Origin: PALSA-270 sp963770245
GTDB lineage: Bacteria > Acidobacteriota > Terriglobia > Terriglobales > Acidobacteriaceae
NCBI GenBank assembly: GCA_963770245.1
Contig: CAVYOX010000002.1
Coordinates: forward strand, 186,001 to 250,000
Length of the DNA: 64,000 nucleotides
Reading direction: 5' to 3'
The notes under the pieces were generated by a model. That model was not told the origin of the DNA. It did no database searches and worked only from the letters and a program-made list of their open reading frames with translations. Each line of letters starts with the position of its first letter. The stretch's first letter is position 1. The position numbers and the translations under genes are program-made. This document shows, piece by piece, positions 41,242 through 49,914 of this stretch.

Positions 41242-42765
41242 ATGCCCGACGTCTCAGTTACTGATGTTGACGAAGAACCTCGCCAGGCGCCCGTCGCGAA
41301 GTCGCCCTACCGGGTACTGTACGACGGGCAGTGCGAGATTTGCCAGGGTTCGGTGGCATGGCTGAAGACCCTCGACCTCGAGAACCAGACGAGCTGTCTT
41401 CCCGTCAGCGCGGAGATCTTGGCCAGCCTTGATTCCCGGCTGCGGATGGATGATTGCCTGCGGCAGTTGCACGTGGTCACTCCGGAAGGCCGAATCCTTG
41501 TCGGCTGGGACGCCGTGGCTTCTCTGGCGCGTTTGTTCCCCTCCACTTGGCTGGTTGGCGCAGCGGGGCAGCGGTTTCCTTTTCGCAATGCAGGCCGCCT
41601 GCTCTATGGATTCGTCGCCAGGAATCGGTACTCCCTCAGCAAGTGTCGCGGTGGCGCGTGTCGCATTGCAAAACCGGAAGCGGTGCGACGTCAAGCCCGG
41701 CTCGGCGCGTTCTGGTCATGCTACACGCTGGGATTTTTCATTCGGTTGCCGCTTGTGCTGTGGGCAGGCATCAAGGCTGCCGCACAAAGAACGAGCATTT
41801 TTGCCCGGACGTACCACAAACGGCTTGCCCTACTGGACGGCAAGCTGACCATTCTGTTTCTGAACGGCTTGCTGCCGAACGCTGTCCCGCTGTTATTCGG
41901 CGAACTGTTCACCACGGTGCTCTACGACGGAGTCGCAATCGATCCGGGATCGCCGAAGATGCGACGCTCCCTCGCCCGTCACCTGCGATGCGTAAGCCCG
42001 AAAATCGTGAAAGTCATAGCCACGCACGCCCACGAGGAACACGTCGGCAACCTCAATTGGCTGTCCGACCTCACCGGGGCTCCAATCTATGTTTCGGAGA
42101 TGACGGCCCGGTTCCTGACACCCTTCAAGAAGCTGCCGTGGGTACGCGCTGCGATCATCGGGCAGCCTCCAAACCTGAGGCAGCCGTTTACCGCGTTAGG
42201 CGAGTCCGTGGACACAGAGTCCGGGCAGTTGCAGGTGATTGCAACCCCCGGCCACTGTGATGACCATATCGTTCTGTACGATTCCAGGGAGAAGTTGTTG
42301 CTGGCGGGCGATGCCTTCATGGGAAGCTACTTTGCAACCCCGAATCCCGACGTGGACAGCCGAAAATGGCTGGCGAGTCTTGAACGGATGATGGCTCTCG
42401 AGATCGAGATTCTGGTCGAAGGACACGGCCATATCCACACGCTGCGGCCTGACATTCCCGATTTCCCTGGTGTGGTGATCCGAGAAGACCCGAAAGTTGC
42501 CCTAGCCGAGAAGCTGGATTACTTGCGATGGCTGCGAGAACAAATTGAAGCTGGGTTCGAAGAACAGCTTCCGGTGCGGGCTATCGAGGCAAGCTGCTTT
42601 CCATGGGGGAGCCGTACTTCATGGGAGAGCTGCGCCACGGACGAATGCATCCGACTCCTGAGTCTCGGCCATTTCTCCCGCACCGAACTGGTTCGCAGTT
42701 TTGTTCGCACCAACCGAGACCCACTTCCGACCGTTTATGAGATCCGCCTGTCTGGTGGAGGGTGA
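41242..42765 (+). CDS. Fusion of DCC1-like thiol-disulfide (DUF393) and metallo-beta-lactamase domains
   Basis: A 507-residue two-domain protein. Residues ~20-150 are DUF393, with the redox-like CxxC in LYDGQCEICQGSVAWL and VGWDAVASLARLFP. Residues ~195-430 are a metallo-beta-lactamase fold: THAHEEHVGN (HxHxxH-type metal site with Glu-Glu in the usual Asp position), TPGHCDDHIVLY, LAGDAFMGSY and EGHGH. A ~75-residue helical tail follows. The frame opens at 41218, but ATG 41242 looks better. It is the first gene of an operon: its stop overlaps the next start (GTGA). Confidence 0.85.
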   Translation: MPDVSVTDVDEEPRQAPVAKSPYRVLYDGQCEICQGSVAWLKTLDLENQTSCLPVSAEILASLDSRLRMDDCLRQLHVVTPEGRILVGWDAVASLARLFPSTWLVGAAGQRFPFRNAGRLLYGFVARNRYSLSKCRGGACRIAKPEAVRRQARLGAFWSCYTLGFFIRLPLVLWAGIKAAAQRTSIFARTYHKRLALLDGKLTILFLNGLLPNAVPLLFGELFTTVLYDGVAIDPGSPKMRRSLARHLRCVSPKIVKVIATHAHEEHVGNLNWLSDLTGAPIYVSEMTARFLTPFKKLPWVRAAIIGQPPNLRQPFTALGESVDTESGQLQVIATPGHCDDHIVLYDSREKLLLAGDAFMGSYFATPNPDVDSRKWLASLERMMALEIEILVEGHGHIHTLRPDIPDFPGVVIREDPKVALAEKLDYLRWLREQIEAGFEEQLPVRAIEASCFPWGSRTSWESCATDECIRLLSLGHFSRTELVRSFVRTNRDPLPTVYEIRLSGGG

Positions 42766-43685
42766 CCTCTTTGTCACTGAGCGAAACAAAAGAGAGCGCA
42801 TCGGCTGAGGCTGTCGAAGGCCACCCGTCGATTGGCTGGCTGCCGATCTCGGTCCTCCCCCTGATCGCAGTGGCTTTCCGCAATCGGCTGCCTGCCTGGG
42901 TACTCATGTGGATTCTGTCGTTGGCCATCTTTGTTAGCCTCAAGTGGCTGACATGGTGGAGGGCGCGAGCGCGCATGGGCCAGCCGATTTGGCGCTCCTT
43001 CGCCTACCTTGCGGCCTGGCCAGGAATGGATGCGGAGGCTTTCTTGGATGCGAGCCGGCCTGTTCCACGGCCTCCGCCGACGAGTTGGCTGTGGGCGACG
43101 TTGGAAACGGCTCTCGGTGCGATCCTTCTGTGGGTTGTGGCGCGATCCCTTCCGCAAAAAGCGCCCCTTCTGCAGGGGTGGGCGGGAATGCTCGGTCTGA
43201 TCTTGCTTCTGCACTTCGGGACGTTCCAAATCCTAGGTCTCGCCTGGCAGAGCGTCGGTGTCGACGCGAGACCCATCATGTCGGCCCCGCTACGCTCCAC
43301 CTCGCTCGGCGAGTTTTGGGGGAAGCGGTGGAACCTCGGTTTCCGTCAGCTTGCCCATGAGTTAATCTTCCGCCCCTTGCATCGCAGGCTCGGTGCGGAC
43401 CTGGCTGGTTTCCTGGTGTTCGTGGCTTCCGGACTGATCCATGACTTGGTCATCTCGGTTCCCGCTCGCGCAGGCTACGGCCTCCCCACCATCTATTTTT
43501 TGCTCCAAGGCACAGGAATGACGATCGAGCATTCGAGGTTCGGCAAGCGGATCGGCCTGGGACAGGGTTGGCAGGGCTGGTGTTTCATGATGCTCTTCCT
43601 GGCCGGGCCTCTGTTTTGGCTGTTTCACCCATGGTTTGTGGTACGTGTCATACTTCCCTTCCTGCAGGCCATTCACGCCCTATGA
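42762..43685 (+). CDS. MBOAT / wax-synthase-like membrane acyltransferase
   Basis: A 307-residue membrane protein with about seven or eight helices. The wax-synthase-type motif SLGEFWGKRWNLGFRQLAHELIFRPLHRRLG and the later SGLIHDLVISVPA, with the presumed catalytic His, place it in the MBOAT-related family that esterifies lipids. GTG start overlaps the preceding stop and its own stop overlaps the following ATG (ATGA at 43682). Confidence 0.82.
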   Translation: MTSLSLSETKESASAEAVEGHPSIGWLPISVLPLIAVAFRNRLPAWVLMWILSLAIFVSLKWLTWWRARARMGQPIWRSFAYLAAWPGMDAEAFLDASRPVPRPPPTSWLWATLETALGAILLWVVARSLPQKAPLLQGWAGMLGLILLLHFGTFQILGLAWQSVGVDARPIMSAPLRSTSLGEFWGKRWNLGFRQLAHELIFRPLHRRLGADLAGFLVFVASGLIHDLVISVPARAGYGLPTIYFLLQGTGMTIEHSRFGKRIGLGQGWQGWCFMMLFLAGPLFWLFHPWFVVRVILPFLQAIHAL

Positions 43686-44131
43686 CCAGTTCACTTGCTC
43701 TGCGGTTCTTTGACATCGACTTGTGGTTGGTCGGTGGGGCGCACTTTCTGATCCTGTTCGCCAGCTTCCAAGTGCCCTATCGCCTGAGCTGGAAACAGGA
43801 CTTGCAGCAATTGATGCCCTTCAACCGGAAACTCCTTTGGGTGCAGAGTGGATTCACGGTGCTGACCATCGTTGCTTTTGGCGCTCTGACACTGATCCTG
43901 CACTCCGAACTGCTCCGAGGCGACCGAGCCGCCTTGGGACTTGCCGGTTTTATCGGGATTTACTGGACTACGCGGATTCTCGTGGACGCGCTCTACTTTT
44001 CCCACAAGGACTGGCCCAAGGGAACCGTGTTCATCGTTGGACACACCCTCCTGACACTGCTGTTTCTTGCGCTTGCCGCAAGCTATATCGGGCTCTTGGT
44101 GTGGCAGGTGTGGCTGAGGGCCAATTATTGA
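43682..44131 (+). CDS. Four-helix integral membrane protein, unknown
   Basis: A 149-residue protein with about four hydrophobic segments (DIDLWLVGGAHFLILFASF, LLWVQSGFTVLTIVAFGALTL, a middle helix around residues 85-100, and GHTLLTLLFLALAASYIGLL). No named family. Its tight overlap with the acyltransferase gene implies joint function at the membrane. Confidence 0.75.
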   Translation: MTSSLALRFFDIDLWLVGGAHFLILFASFQVPYRLSWKQDLQQLMPFNRKLLWVQSGFTVLTIVAFGALTLILHSELLRGDRAALGLAGFIGIYWTTRILVDALYFSHKDWPKGTVFIVGHTLLTLLFLALAASYIGLLVWQVWLRANY

Positions 44132-44215
44132 GCGGCGTGGGATTCCGAAACTGACGGCGCTTCGGCTCACCGGCGTGTCCGCGAGCTGTGAAGCCATGAG
44201 GAGAATGGCCCTTGC

Positions 44216-44794
44216 ATGTTCCGCCTGACCACACCTTCGGCAGATGAGGTTCGGCATTTCCTTGCGGCGCAAAAGGACTCAGGCTTCTCGTACCCGGAGG
44301 TCGGAAGGTCGGCGACCGCCATTCCATCGCGGTACGACGTGGACCACAATCGTGTCCTGATTGGCGGAGGCGGACTTACATGGCAGAGGGCAGTGGAGGC
44401 GATTCGTGCCTGGCAAATCTTCAGCATGCCGTGGGTGCGACTCTACTGGCCAAGCGCCCCAATCCAGGTTGGAACCGATGTCGCGTTTTTGGTGCGTCAC
44501 TTCGGGTTCTATTCGCTGAACGCCTGTCGAATCGTCTATCTCGTCGATGAGGATGGCCCGGTCAAGCGATTTGGCTTCGCCTATGGCACACTGAGGGAAC
44601 ATGCAGAGCGCGGAGAGGAACGGTTCATGGTTGAGTGGAACCGAGACGAAGATCAGGTCTGGTACGACATGCTCGCGTTTTCTCGACCTCGGGAGATGCT
44701 GGCCAGACTCGGTTATCCCCTTTCCCGCTCACTCCAAAGGAAGTTTGTGGAGGGTTCGAAACTGGCGATGCAGGTAGCGGTGAGGGGCCTGTAG
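44216..44794 (+). CDS. DUF1990 family protein
   Basis: A 192-residue protein with the DUF1990 pattern: FSYPEVGRSATAIPSRYDVDHNRVLIGGG, AWQIFSMPWVRLYWP, and VYLVDEDGPVKRFGFAYGTLREHAERGEERFMVEW. DUF1990 proteins resemble lipid-binding START-like folds; function unknown. GAGGAGA lies 12 nt upstream of ATG 44216. Last gene of the four-gene set starting at 41242. Confidence 0.87.
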   Translation: MFRLTTPSADEVRHFLAAQKDSGFSYPEVGRSATAIPSRYDVDHNRVLIGGGGLTWQRAVEAIRAWQIFSMPWVRLYWPSAPIQVGTDVAFLVRHFGFYSLNACRIVYLVDEDGPVKRFGFAYGTLREHAERGEERFMVEWNRDEDQVWYDMLAFSRPREMLARLGYPLSRSLQRKFVEGSKLAMQVAVRGL

Positions 44795-44982
44795 CTATCG
44801 TTTGCAACCAAGTGCATCATGCGCTGACAGCAGCGTCGCGGAAAAAACGCGGACCCCAGGAAGGGCAAGAACGTGGCGTCCAAGCTGGAGGAGAAACGGA
44901 ACGTTCCCTGCAAAAGCTTCCTCGGGCGAGGCTGTGCCGCGGCGGCGTTGTTGCATAAGAGTGTAGAGCGCCCGTCCGGCCT

Positions 44983-45435
44983 ATGAAAACTCTCCTCAAT
45001 CATCGCACCCGGGGCGAACTGCTCAATCGTTTGAGCGCTGTGCGTCAGGACAGCCAAAGACGTTGGGGGAGCATGTCCGCTCATCAGATGATTTGCCATC
45101 TGAGCGACTCCTTGCGGGCAGCCCTGGGCGAAAAGTACACCAGTCCGTCCACGAGTGTCTTCAAACGTACGATCCTAAAGCCCTTGGCCCTGTGGGCACC
45201 GATTCCGTGGCCGCATGGCTTCCAGACGCGCCCTGAAATTGATCAACGGCAAGGTGGTACACCGCCCGTAGACTTTGCAACCGATACCAAGGAACTCCGC
45301 GTTCTTTTGGACCGCTTCTGTAGTCTGGGTGGAGAATTCGCTCCTCACGCAATGTTTGGACAGATGTCGAAAGCCGAGCGTATGCGTTATGCCTACCTTC
45401 ACATCGATCATCATCTGCGGCAGTTCGGAGCCTAG
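44983..45435 (+). CDS. DinB-like / DUF1569 family protein
   Basis: A 150-residue four-helix-bundle protein. The first His-containing motif is SMSAHQMICHLSDSLR and the last YAYLHIDHHLRQFG, consistent with the metal-binding triad of DinB-like proteins. Substrate unknown; the superfamily includes thiol-dependent transferases. Confidence 0.82.
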   Translation: MKTLLNHRTRGELLNRLSAVRQDSQRRWGSMSAHQMICHLSDSLRAALGEKYTSPSTSVFKRTILKPLALWAPIPWPHGFQTRPEIDQRQGGTPPVDFATDTKELRVLLDRFCSLGGEFAPHAMFGQMSKAERMRYAYLHIDHHLRQFGA

Positions 45436-45518
45436 TCGGCAGGTTTCAACGTATGGGAAGAACCCAGCTACGCCGAGGGAAACAGTGCATTCATTCCCGA
45501 TCCAGGGGATACAGCTGA

Positions 45519-45977
45519 TTAGCTGATGACTTTTCCCGACAAGAGCATTGCTTTCATTTTCTCTACTCGCCGAGCGCGTGTGTCTTCCCTCTTGGCTTCG
45601 GAATACCAGACGACGAGTTCTTTCTTGTGGCTGAATGATAAACGGTTCAGCTTTTCAGTGAGCTTCGCGCCGAGCGCCCTGCGCAATTGGATGGGAATCT
45701 CGACGTCCCGGGTTTCGGTGTCCGGTTCAAGGATAATCGCCACCACATCTCCAGCCTTCACACCCGCATGGAAGCGGGCTTCCGCATTGACGACGATGTA
45801 CTGAATCCAGCCCCTGTTCCCGACTGTGCTGCGCCATGTGTAGCCATTGATCGTCACCTTGACGGGAACTTTAGCCTTGCCCCAGACCTCTCGTGTGTCG
45901 AAGGGCAGGGTGAAGGATGCAGTCGCATTGTCGCGAGACGGATCGCCGTTTAGTTTCGACTTGAATTTTTTAAGCAT
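45519..45977 (-). CDS. DUF1905 / YdeI-type protein (OmpD-associated domain)
   Basis: A 152-residue protein. Residues ~15-95 match DUF1905 (FTLPFDTREVWGKAKVPVKVTINGYTWRSTVG), and the tail is a YdeI-like helical domain with RLSFSHKKELVVWYSEAKREDTRARRVEKM. ATG 45977 (MLKKFKSK) is preferred. The same frame continues upstream to 46178 into the remnant of a different gene (SRAP), so a longer annotation would be a chimera. Confidence 0.82.
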   Translation of the reverse strand: MLKKFKSKLNGDPSRDNATASFTLPFDTREVWGKAKVPVKVTINGYTWRSTVGNRGWIQYIVVNAEARFHAGVKAGDVVAIILEPDTETRDVEIPIQLRRALGAKLTEKLNRLSFSHKKELVVWYSEAKREDTRARRVEKMKAMLLSGKVIS

Positions 45978-46037
45978 CTTTAGTGTCCCACAATAGCAAT
46001 TTCGTCTCGAACCACAACCCTGCCGGAGCGCGTAATT

Positions 46038-46318
46038 GTAGGGCTTCAACAGTTCGGAGGCCGCAGTCACATCTCTCATGCCGGGATCAAGCCACAGATC
46101 ATAGCTGTCTGGATCGAGAATCACTGGCATGCGGTCATGAACCTTTCCGGCGACCGCGTTTGGAGTCGTGGTCAGCATCGAGCACGACTTGACCCACCGT
46201 CCGCTCGCGTCTTTCCAGCCATCCTAGGTTCCTGCGGACGCGAACAACTCCCGTCCATCACTTCAAAGCAGTACGGTCTGCTTGGCTTTCACGGTCTTCT
46301 GCCACTCGTAGAACACAC
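46038..46318 (-). pseudogene. Decayed SRAP/YedK (HMCES) gene fragment
   Basis: C-terminal pieces of an SRAP domain, the family that crosslinks abasic sites in single-stranded DNA: FYEWQKTVKAKQT, then an in-frame stop, ELFASAG, another stop, DGWKDASGRWVKSCSMLTTT and finally HDRMPVILDPDSYDLWLDPGM. The N-terminal catalytic Cys region is missing. The last part is fused in frame to the neighbouring DUF1905 gene. Confidence 0.8.
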
Positions 46319-46347
46319 CATGGCTTTGAGCTTGGAACCTGCTGTAG

Positions 46348-47019
46348 TCATCGCGAGGACGTTTTGCTTCCTAGGGCGACTAACGGCGAAAGCCTCGGAG
46401 GCCTTGGGCCACGGCGTGTCGCGCTTAGGACGGGTATGTACGTGAGCTCTTTGCGTGTTTCGACGCAGCGCAGCATCAGTCCGCCGCGGCTCATATCGCC
46501 CCTTCCAACGAATTCCGCGGGAAACACCAAACGGTCCCGAAAAATGTGAAGTAAAGGTTCCACGTACTTGGGCGTGGCAATGCTGCCGAGAAGAACGATC
46601 TCGCACTGATCATGGATTCTTTCCAAGAGCAACCGGCAATGGCGGTCGAGAGGGGCCCGGTATCGCGGTTCGTCCGCATCAATGTCGATTGCTGACCACT
46701 CACGCAGCTGGTCGATGGTGACAACCGTTTCCGGCGAAAGCAAGCCCGCCGTCGCAGTAATCACGACCGCTCCAGATGCATCGAGTGGGGGCACGGAAAA
46801 CGCCCGGGCGTACGCCAGCTTGCCGCGAAAGTACAGGCCGCTGAGAAAACTGAACAGCTCCCCCAGCGTCACGCCTGTTCGACGCAGCCGGGACGCGAAA
46901 TCGGACTCAGCACTTGGGCCGAGAAGGTACGCGGCGCGAATGCCTGAGAGGCTCGCGGGGGACAGAAAGAAAATTCGATGCTTGCTTTGTGATCGAACGG
47001 TCAGACTTTTGTGTTCCAT
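46348..47019 (-). CDS. Conserved protein of unknown function
   Basis: A 223-residue protein. Core blocks are IFFLSPASLSGIRAAYLLGPSAESDFASRLR, GVTLGELFSFLSGLYFRGKLAYARAF and CEIVLLGSIATPKYVEPLLHIFRDRLVFPAEFVGRGDMSRGG. I recognise the pattern from many Proteobacteria and Acidobacteria, where it is simply a hypothetical protein. The last ~20 residues (TRRGPRPPRLSP...) are basic. It looks intact although it sits between two pseudogenes. Confidence 0.72.
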   Translation of the reverse strand: MEHKSLTVRSQSKHRIFFLSPASLSGIRAAYLLGPSAESDFASRLRRTGVTLGELFSFLSGLYFRGKLAYARAFSVPPLDASGAVVITATAGLLSPETVVTIDQLREWSAIDIDADEPRYRAPLDRHCRLLLERIHDQCEIVLLGSIATPKYVEPLLHIFRDRLVFPAEFVGRGDMSRGGLMLRCVETRKELTYIPVLSATRRGPRPPRLSPLVALGSKTSSR

Positions 47020-47246
47020 TCAGAATCAGATTTATTTTTTTGTGGGCCGTTGCGAAGGTTCGTGGTCAGGCAAGCCGCGCACCACTTTTCCATAGTCTCT
47101 GCCTACAACCGTAATTCTAACCGAATAGATTCCGGAACTTCTCCTGGTAAAAAGCAGAGCTGCCACCGGAGCGATCGTAGCGGCAGCTCGCTGAAAGATC
47201 AACGTCAAGAACAGAATCCGAATGCCTGATTAACCGATGGGCCGAT

Positions 47247-47880
47247 TCACGAGGCGCGACGAATGCTCCCCGATTCCGCTAAAAACTCCAATACCCTGCG
47301 CAAGGTCTGGAAATCCGATACGACGAATGAGGCCCGCGTGGGCCCAGCGCCGACATGCACCGTCCAGGCATGGTTGGGCAGATGCTCGAAAAGATCTTCG
47401 TCAGTGCGATCATCGCCAGCCGCAAACAGGAAATCAGGATCAGGAGAGTCTCTGCGCAGCCCTGCGAGCGCTGCGCCCTGGTTGGCCCAGACCAGCTTTA
47501 CCTCTACGATTTTCTCCCCCGAAAGGCTCTGAGTTCAGGCTCGGCGAGCATGGCCTCTAACATCGATACCAGTTCGTTCGCCAGCCACTCGCCAAATTCG
47601 GGTTCCGCCATGCGATAGGGCCACACCAGAGCATATTTCTTTTCTTCCACAAAACTGCCGGGCGTGCGATCCACGAAGTGTTCGAGAATAGGCACGACCG
47701 TGGGCTTCCAATCGGTCGGCGGTTGCGGTCGCAAAGGTTCCCGCATGGATGCCGACGGCGTTTTGATCTCGGCGCCGTGTTCGGCCACGAGGCACAGTTC
47801 TGGAATCTTCCCAAACCAGCGATCCAGGTTTTCCGCCGATCTCCCTGACATAAGGGCTACAAGATCACAGTCGCAAGCAA
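47247..47880 (-). pseudogene. otsB: Trehalose-6-phosphate phosphatase remnant
   Basis: Two frames of an OtsB can be joined. Upstream: VALMSGRSAENLDRWFGKIPELCLVAEHGAEIK and HFVDRTPGSFVEEKKYALVW up to 47504. After a shift at the GGGGG run near 47516: EKIVEVKLVWANQGAALAGL, then DFLFAAGDDRTDEDLFEHLP, the metal-binding motif, to a stop at 47247. The N-terminal nucleophile motif DFDGTL is absent. With one frameshift and a lost start it is almost certainly non-functional. Confidence 0.82.
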
Positions 47881-48205
47881 TGGGCCTGGTCGTCTCGTGC
47901 AAGCTGGTGCCGACACGCTGGCTGCCGCCATGGGCCTCGGGCGGATCTTGCCGCTTCCATGCTGTTGTCTGCCTGTTTCCCACGCGCCTTTGTCGAGCGC
48001 TTCTTCGATCGGCCCATGCGGCCAGCGTAGGAGAAGTTCGCGACACAATTGGTCAGGACCATCATCCACGAGCCCAGGATGACACGAACCGGGAGTCGCT
48101 CCACACGTGCGCCTAAAGACCGAGACCGGCTCTCTGAACCCTCCGAAGCACAAACGAGGACGCCGAATTTGAAAGCAAGATTCGGAGTGATTTCCTTCTC
48201 AGGAG

Positions 48206-48706
48206 GTGTCATTTTATAAACAACGATCGGGGTGCTATGTGGATCGAGGGGAATTCTTAAGCCGACTGGAAAAGACCTGGAGCATCTTCAAGGAATCCTA
48301 CGCCGCCTTGTCCGATTTACAACTGACCGAGCCTGGTGTGACCGGCGAATGGTCGGTGCGTGACATCGTCGCCCACGTGACTACCTGGGAGCAGGAGGCG
48401 CTGAAGCACCTGCCGACGATTCTCAAGGGCGACAAACCCCCGCGATATTCGATAACACATGGCGGCATCAATGGCTTCAATCGAACCATGACGGAGCAGA
48501 ACCGGGGCCTTACACTCGCAGAAGTTCGAAGGCGGGCCGAAGACATTCATCGTCGACTCCTCTCCTTCATCGAAAGCGTGCCGGAAGATCAGTTCCGCAG
48601 TGAAACGCCTTTTCGCCATCGCCTGCGGCTCGACACCTACAGTCACTATCGGAAGCACGCGGATGCAATCAGAAAGTGGCGCGCACATCTGGAGAAAAAA
48701 CCATGA
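48206..48706 (+). CDS. DinB/ClbS-like four-helix protein
   Basis: A 166-residue frame: FLSRLEKTWSIFKESYAALSD, GEWSVRDIVAHVTTWEQEAL with the first conserved His, and YSHYRKHADAIRKWR with the last. Length and motif order fit the DinB_2/ClbS group. AGGAGG abuts GTG 48206. An internal GTG at 48239 would give a start closer to family homologues. Its stop overlaps the ATG of the oxygenase gene (ATGA). Confidence 0.82.
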   Translation: MSFYKQRSGCYVDRGEFLSRLEKTWSIFKESYAALSDLQLTEPGVTGEWSVRDIVAHVTTWEQEALKHLPTILKGDKPPRYSITHGGINGFNRTMTEQNRGLTLAEVRRRAEDIHRRLLSFIESVPEDQFRSETPFRHRLRLDTYSHYRKHADAIRKWRAHLEKKP

Positions 48707-49443
48707 CCCTGGCTTCAGGAAAGCAGATTCCCGTGGAGAACCCGGCCGACCGCGTCGATCACCTTGACTGGCAGCGTCTCACACAAGATCTCGATGAGTA
48801 TGGAAACGCAGTTCTTCCAAGGATTCTGTCGTCAGAACAGTGCGATGCCCTCGCTGCCCTTTACCCCGTGGATGAGCACTTCCGCAGCCACGTAGTCATG
48901 GAACGCTTCAGCTTTGGACGGGGCGAGTACAAGTACTTTCGCTATCCCCTGCCCGGAATCATCTCGGAGCTCAGGACCGCCCTCTACTCGCATCTCGAGG
49001 GCGTAGCCAACAGGTGGAACCAAGTCATGGGTATCGATGTGCGATACCCGAAAGAACACGCCGGTTTCCTCCGGCGTTGTCATCAAGCTGGGCAACTCCG
49101 GCCGACGCCTTTGCTGCTCGAGTACGAACCTGGTGATTTCAACTGCCTCCACCAGGATCTTTATGGCGAGCACGTGTTTCCGATTCAGGTCACGATCTTG
49201 TTGTCGCAGCCAGCGCAGGATTTCACGGGTGGCGAGTTCGTGCTCACCGAGCAGCGTCCTCGCATGCAGTCGCGAGCGGAAGTGGTCCCTCTCAGAAAGG
49301 GTGATGCTGTGGCCTTTGCGGTGCACCATCGCCCGGTTCAAGGTAAGCGGGGATTCTACCGGGTGAGTTTTCGCCACGGCGTCAGTCGCCTGACTTCCGG
49401 GCACCGCTACACCGTTGGAATCATCTTCCACGATGCCAAATAA
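48703..49443 (+). CDS. 2-oxoglutarate/Fe(II)-dependent oxygenase
   Basis: A 246-residue double-stranded beta-helix oxygenase. Fe(II) ligands are the HxD of NCLHQDLYGEHVFPIQV and a distal His in AFAVHHRPVQGKRGFYRVSFRHGVSRL, whose Arg would bind 2-oxoglutarate. LSSEQCDALAALYP and FTGGEFVLTEQRPR are seen in prolyl-hydroxylase-like members. Substrate unknown. Translationally coupled to the DinB-like gene. Confidence 0.85.
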   Translation: MTLASGKQIPVENPADRVDHLDWQRLTQDLDEYGNAVLPRILSSEQCDALAALYPVDEHFRSHVVMERFSFGRGEYKYFRYPLPGIISELRTALYSHLEGVANRWNQVMGIDVRYPKEHAGFLRRCHQAGQLRPTPLLLEYEPGDFNCLHQDLYGEHVFPIQVTILLSQPAQDFTGGEFVLTEQRPRMQSRAEVVPLRKGDAVAFAVHHRPVQGKRGFYRVSFRHGVSRLTSGHRYTVGIIFHDAK

Positions 49444-49449
49444 CGTTTG

Positions 49450-49592
49450 CCCCAATGGCCGAGTTGGCGGAGCGCATCTACCATGCCGGAATTATCCGTG
49501 CCGTACACCAGCGAAGTCACGAGCACAATTCTTTGTACGCGCAGGGCGCGATGCAGGACACGCGTCTCACTGAAGTCCGCTAGCGACACCAT
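49450..49592 (-). pseudogene. Amidohydrolase fragment
   Basis: The minus strand encodes LRVQRIVLVTSLVYGTDNSGMVDALRQLG, a segment typical of TIM-barrel amidohydrolases of the dicarboxylate-lactonase group. The rest of the gene is absent on both sides. The remainder of 49444-49914 holds no other recognisable gene apart from the AGGAG site before 49915. Confidence 0.6.
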
Positions 49593-49914
49593 TTTACCTA
49601 AATTTGCACATTCCCCGATTGCACCCGGACCTTATCGTCAACGGATTCAGGAGATGGAACGCCGCGAAAATCAGGCCTGCACAGGTGCGACACACATAGC
49701 CATCGAAACGACTGCACACTTTCTGGTCATCGGGTTGTGGCTGAATGTGCATGTTGTGGAAAACAAGGCAAATAAATCGCGGGTGTTTCGGTCGACTTCA
49801 AAAGCCAGCGGGCGTACAAAGAAATCGCCCGTGCACGCTCTCCACCCGGCGCCGAGAGCGATACGCGTCGCAAGGCTAGGCGGCCGAGCCTCGGTTTGAA
49901 CGCAGGAGTTTGCC

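Noticed and set aside
45519..46178. A 219-residue SRAP-DUF1905 fusion protein
   Set aside because: The SRAP part is the last ~47 residues of a decayed gene with stops just upstream; DUF1905 has its own ATG at 45977.
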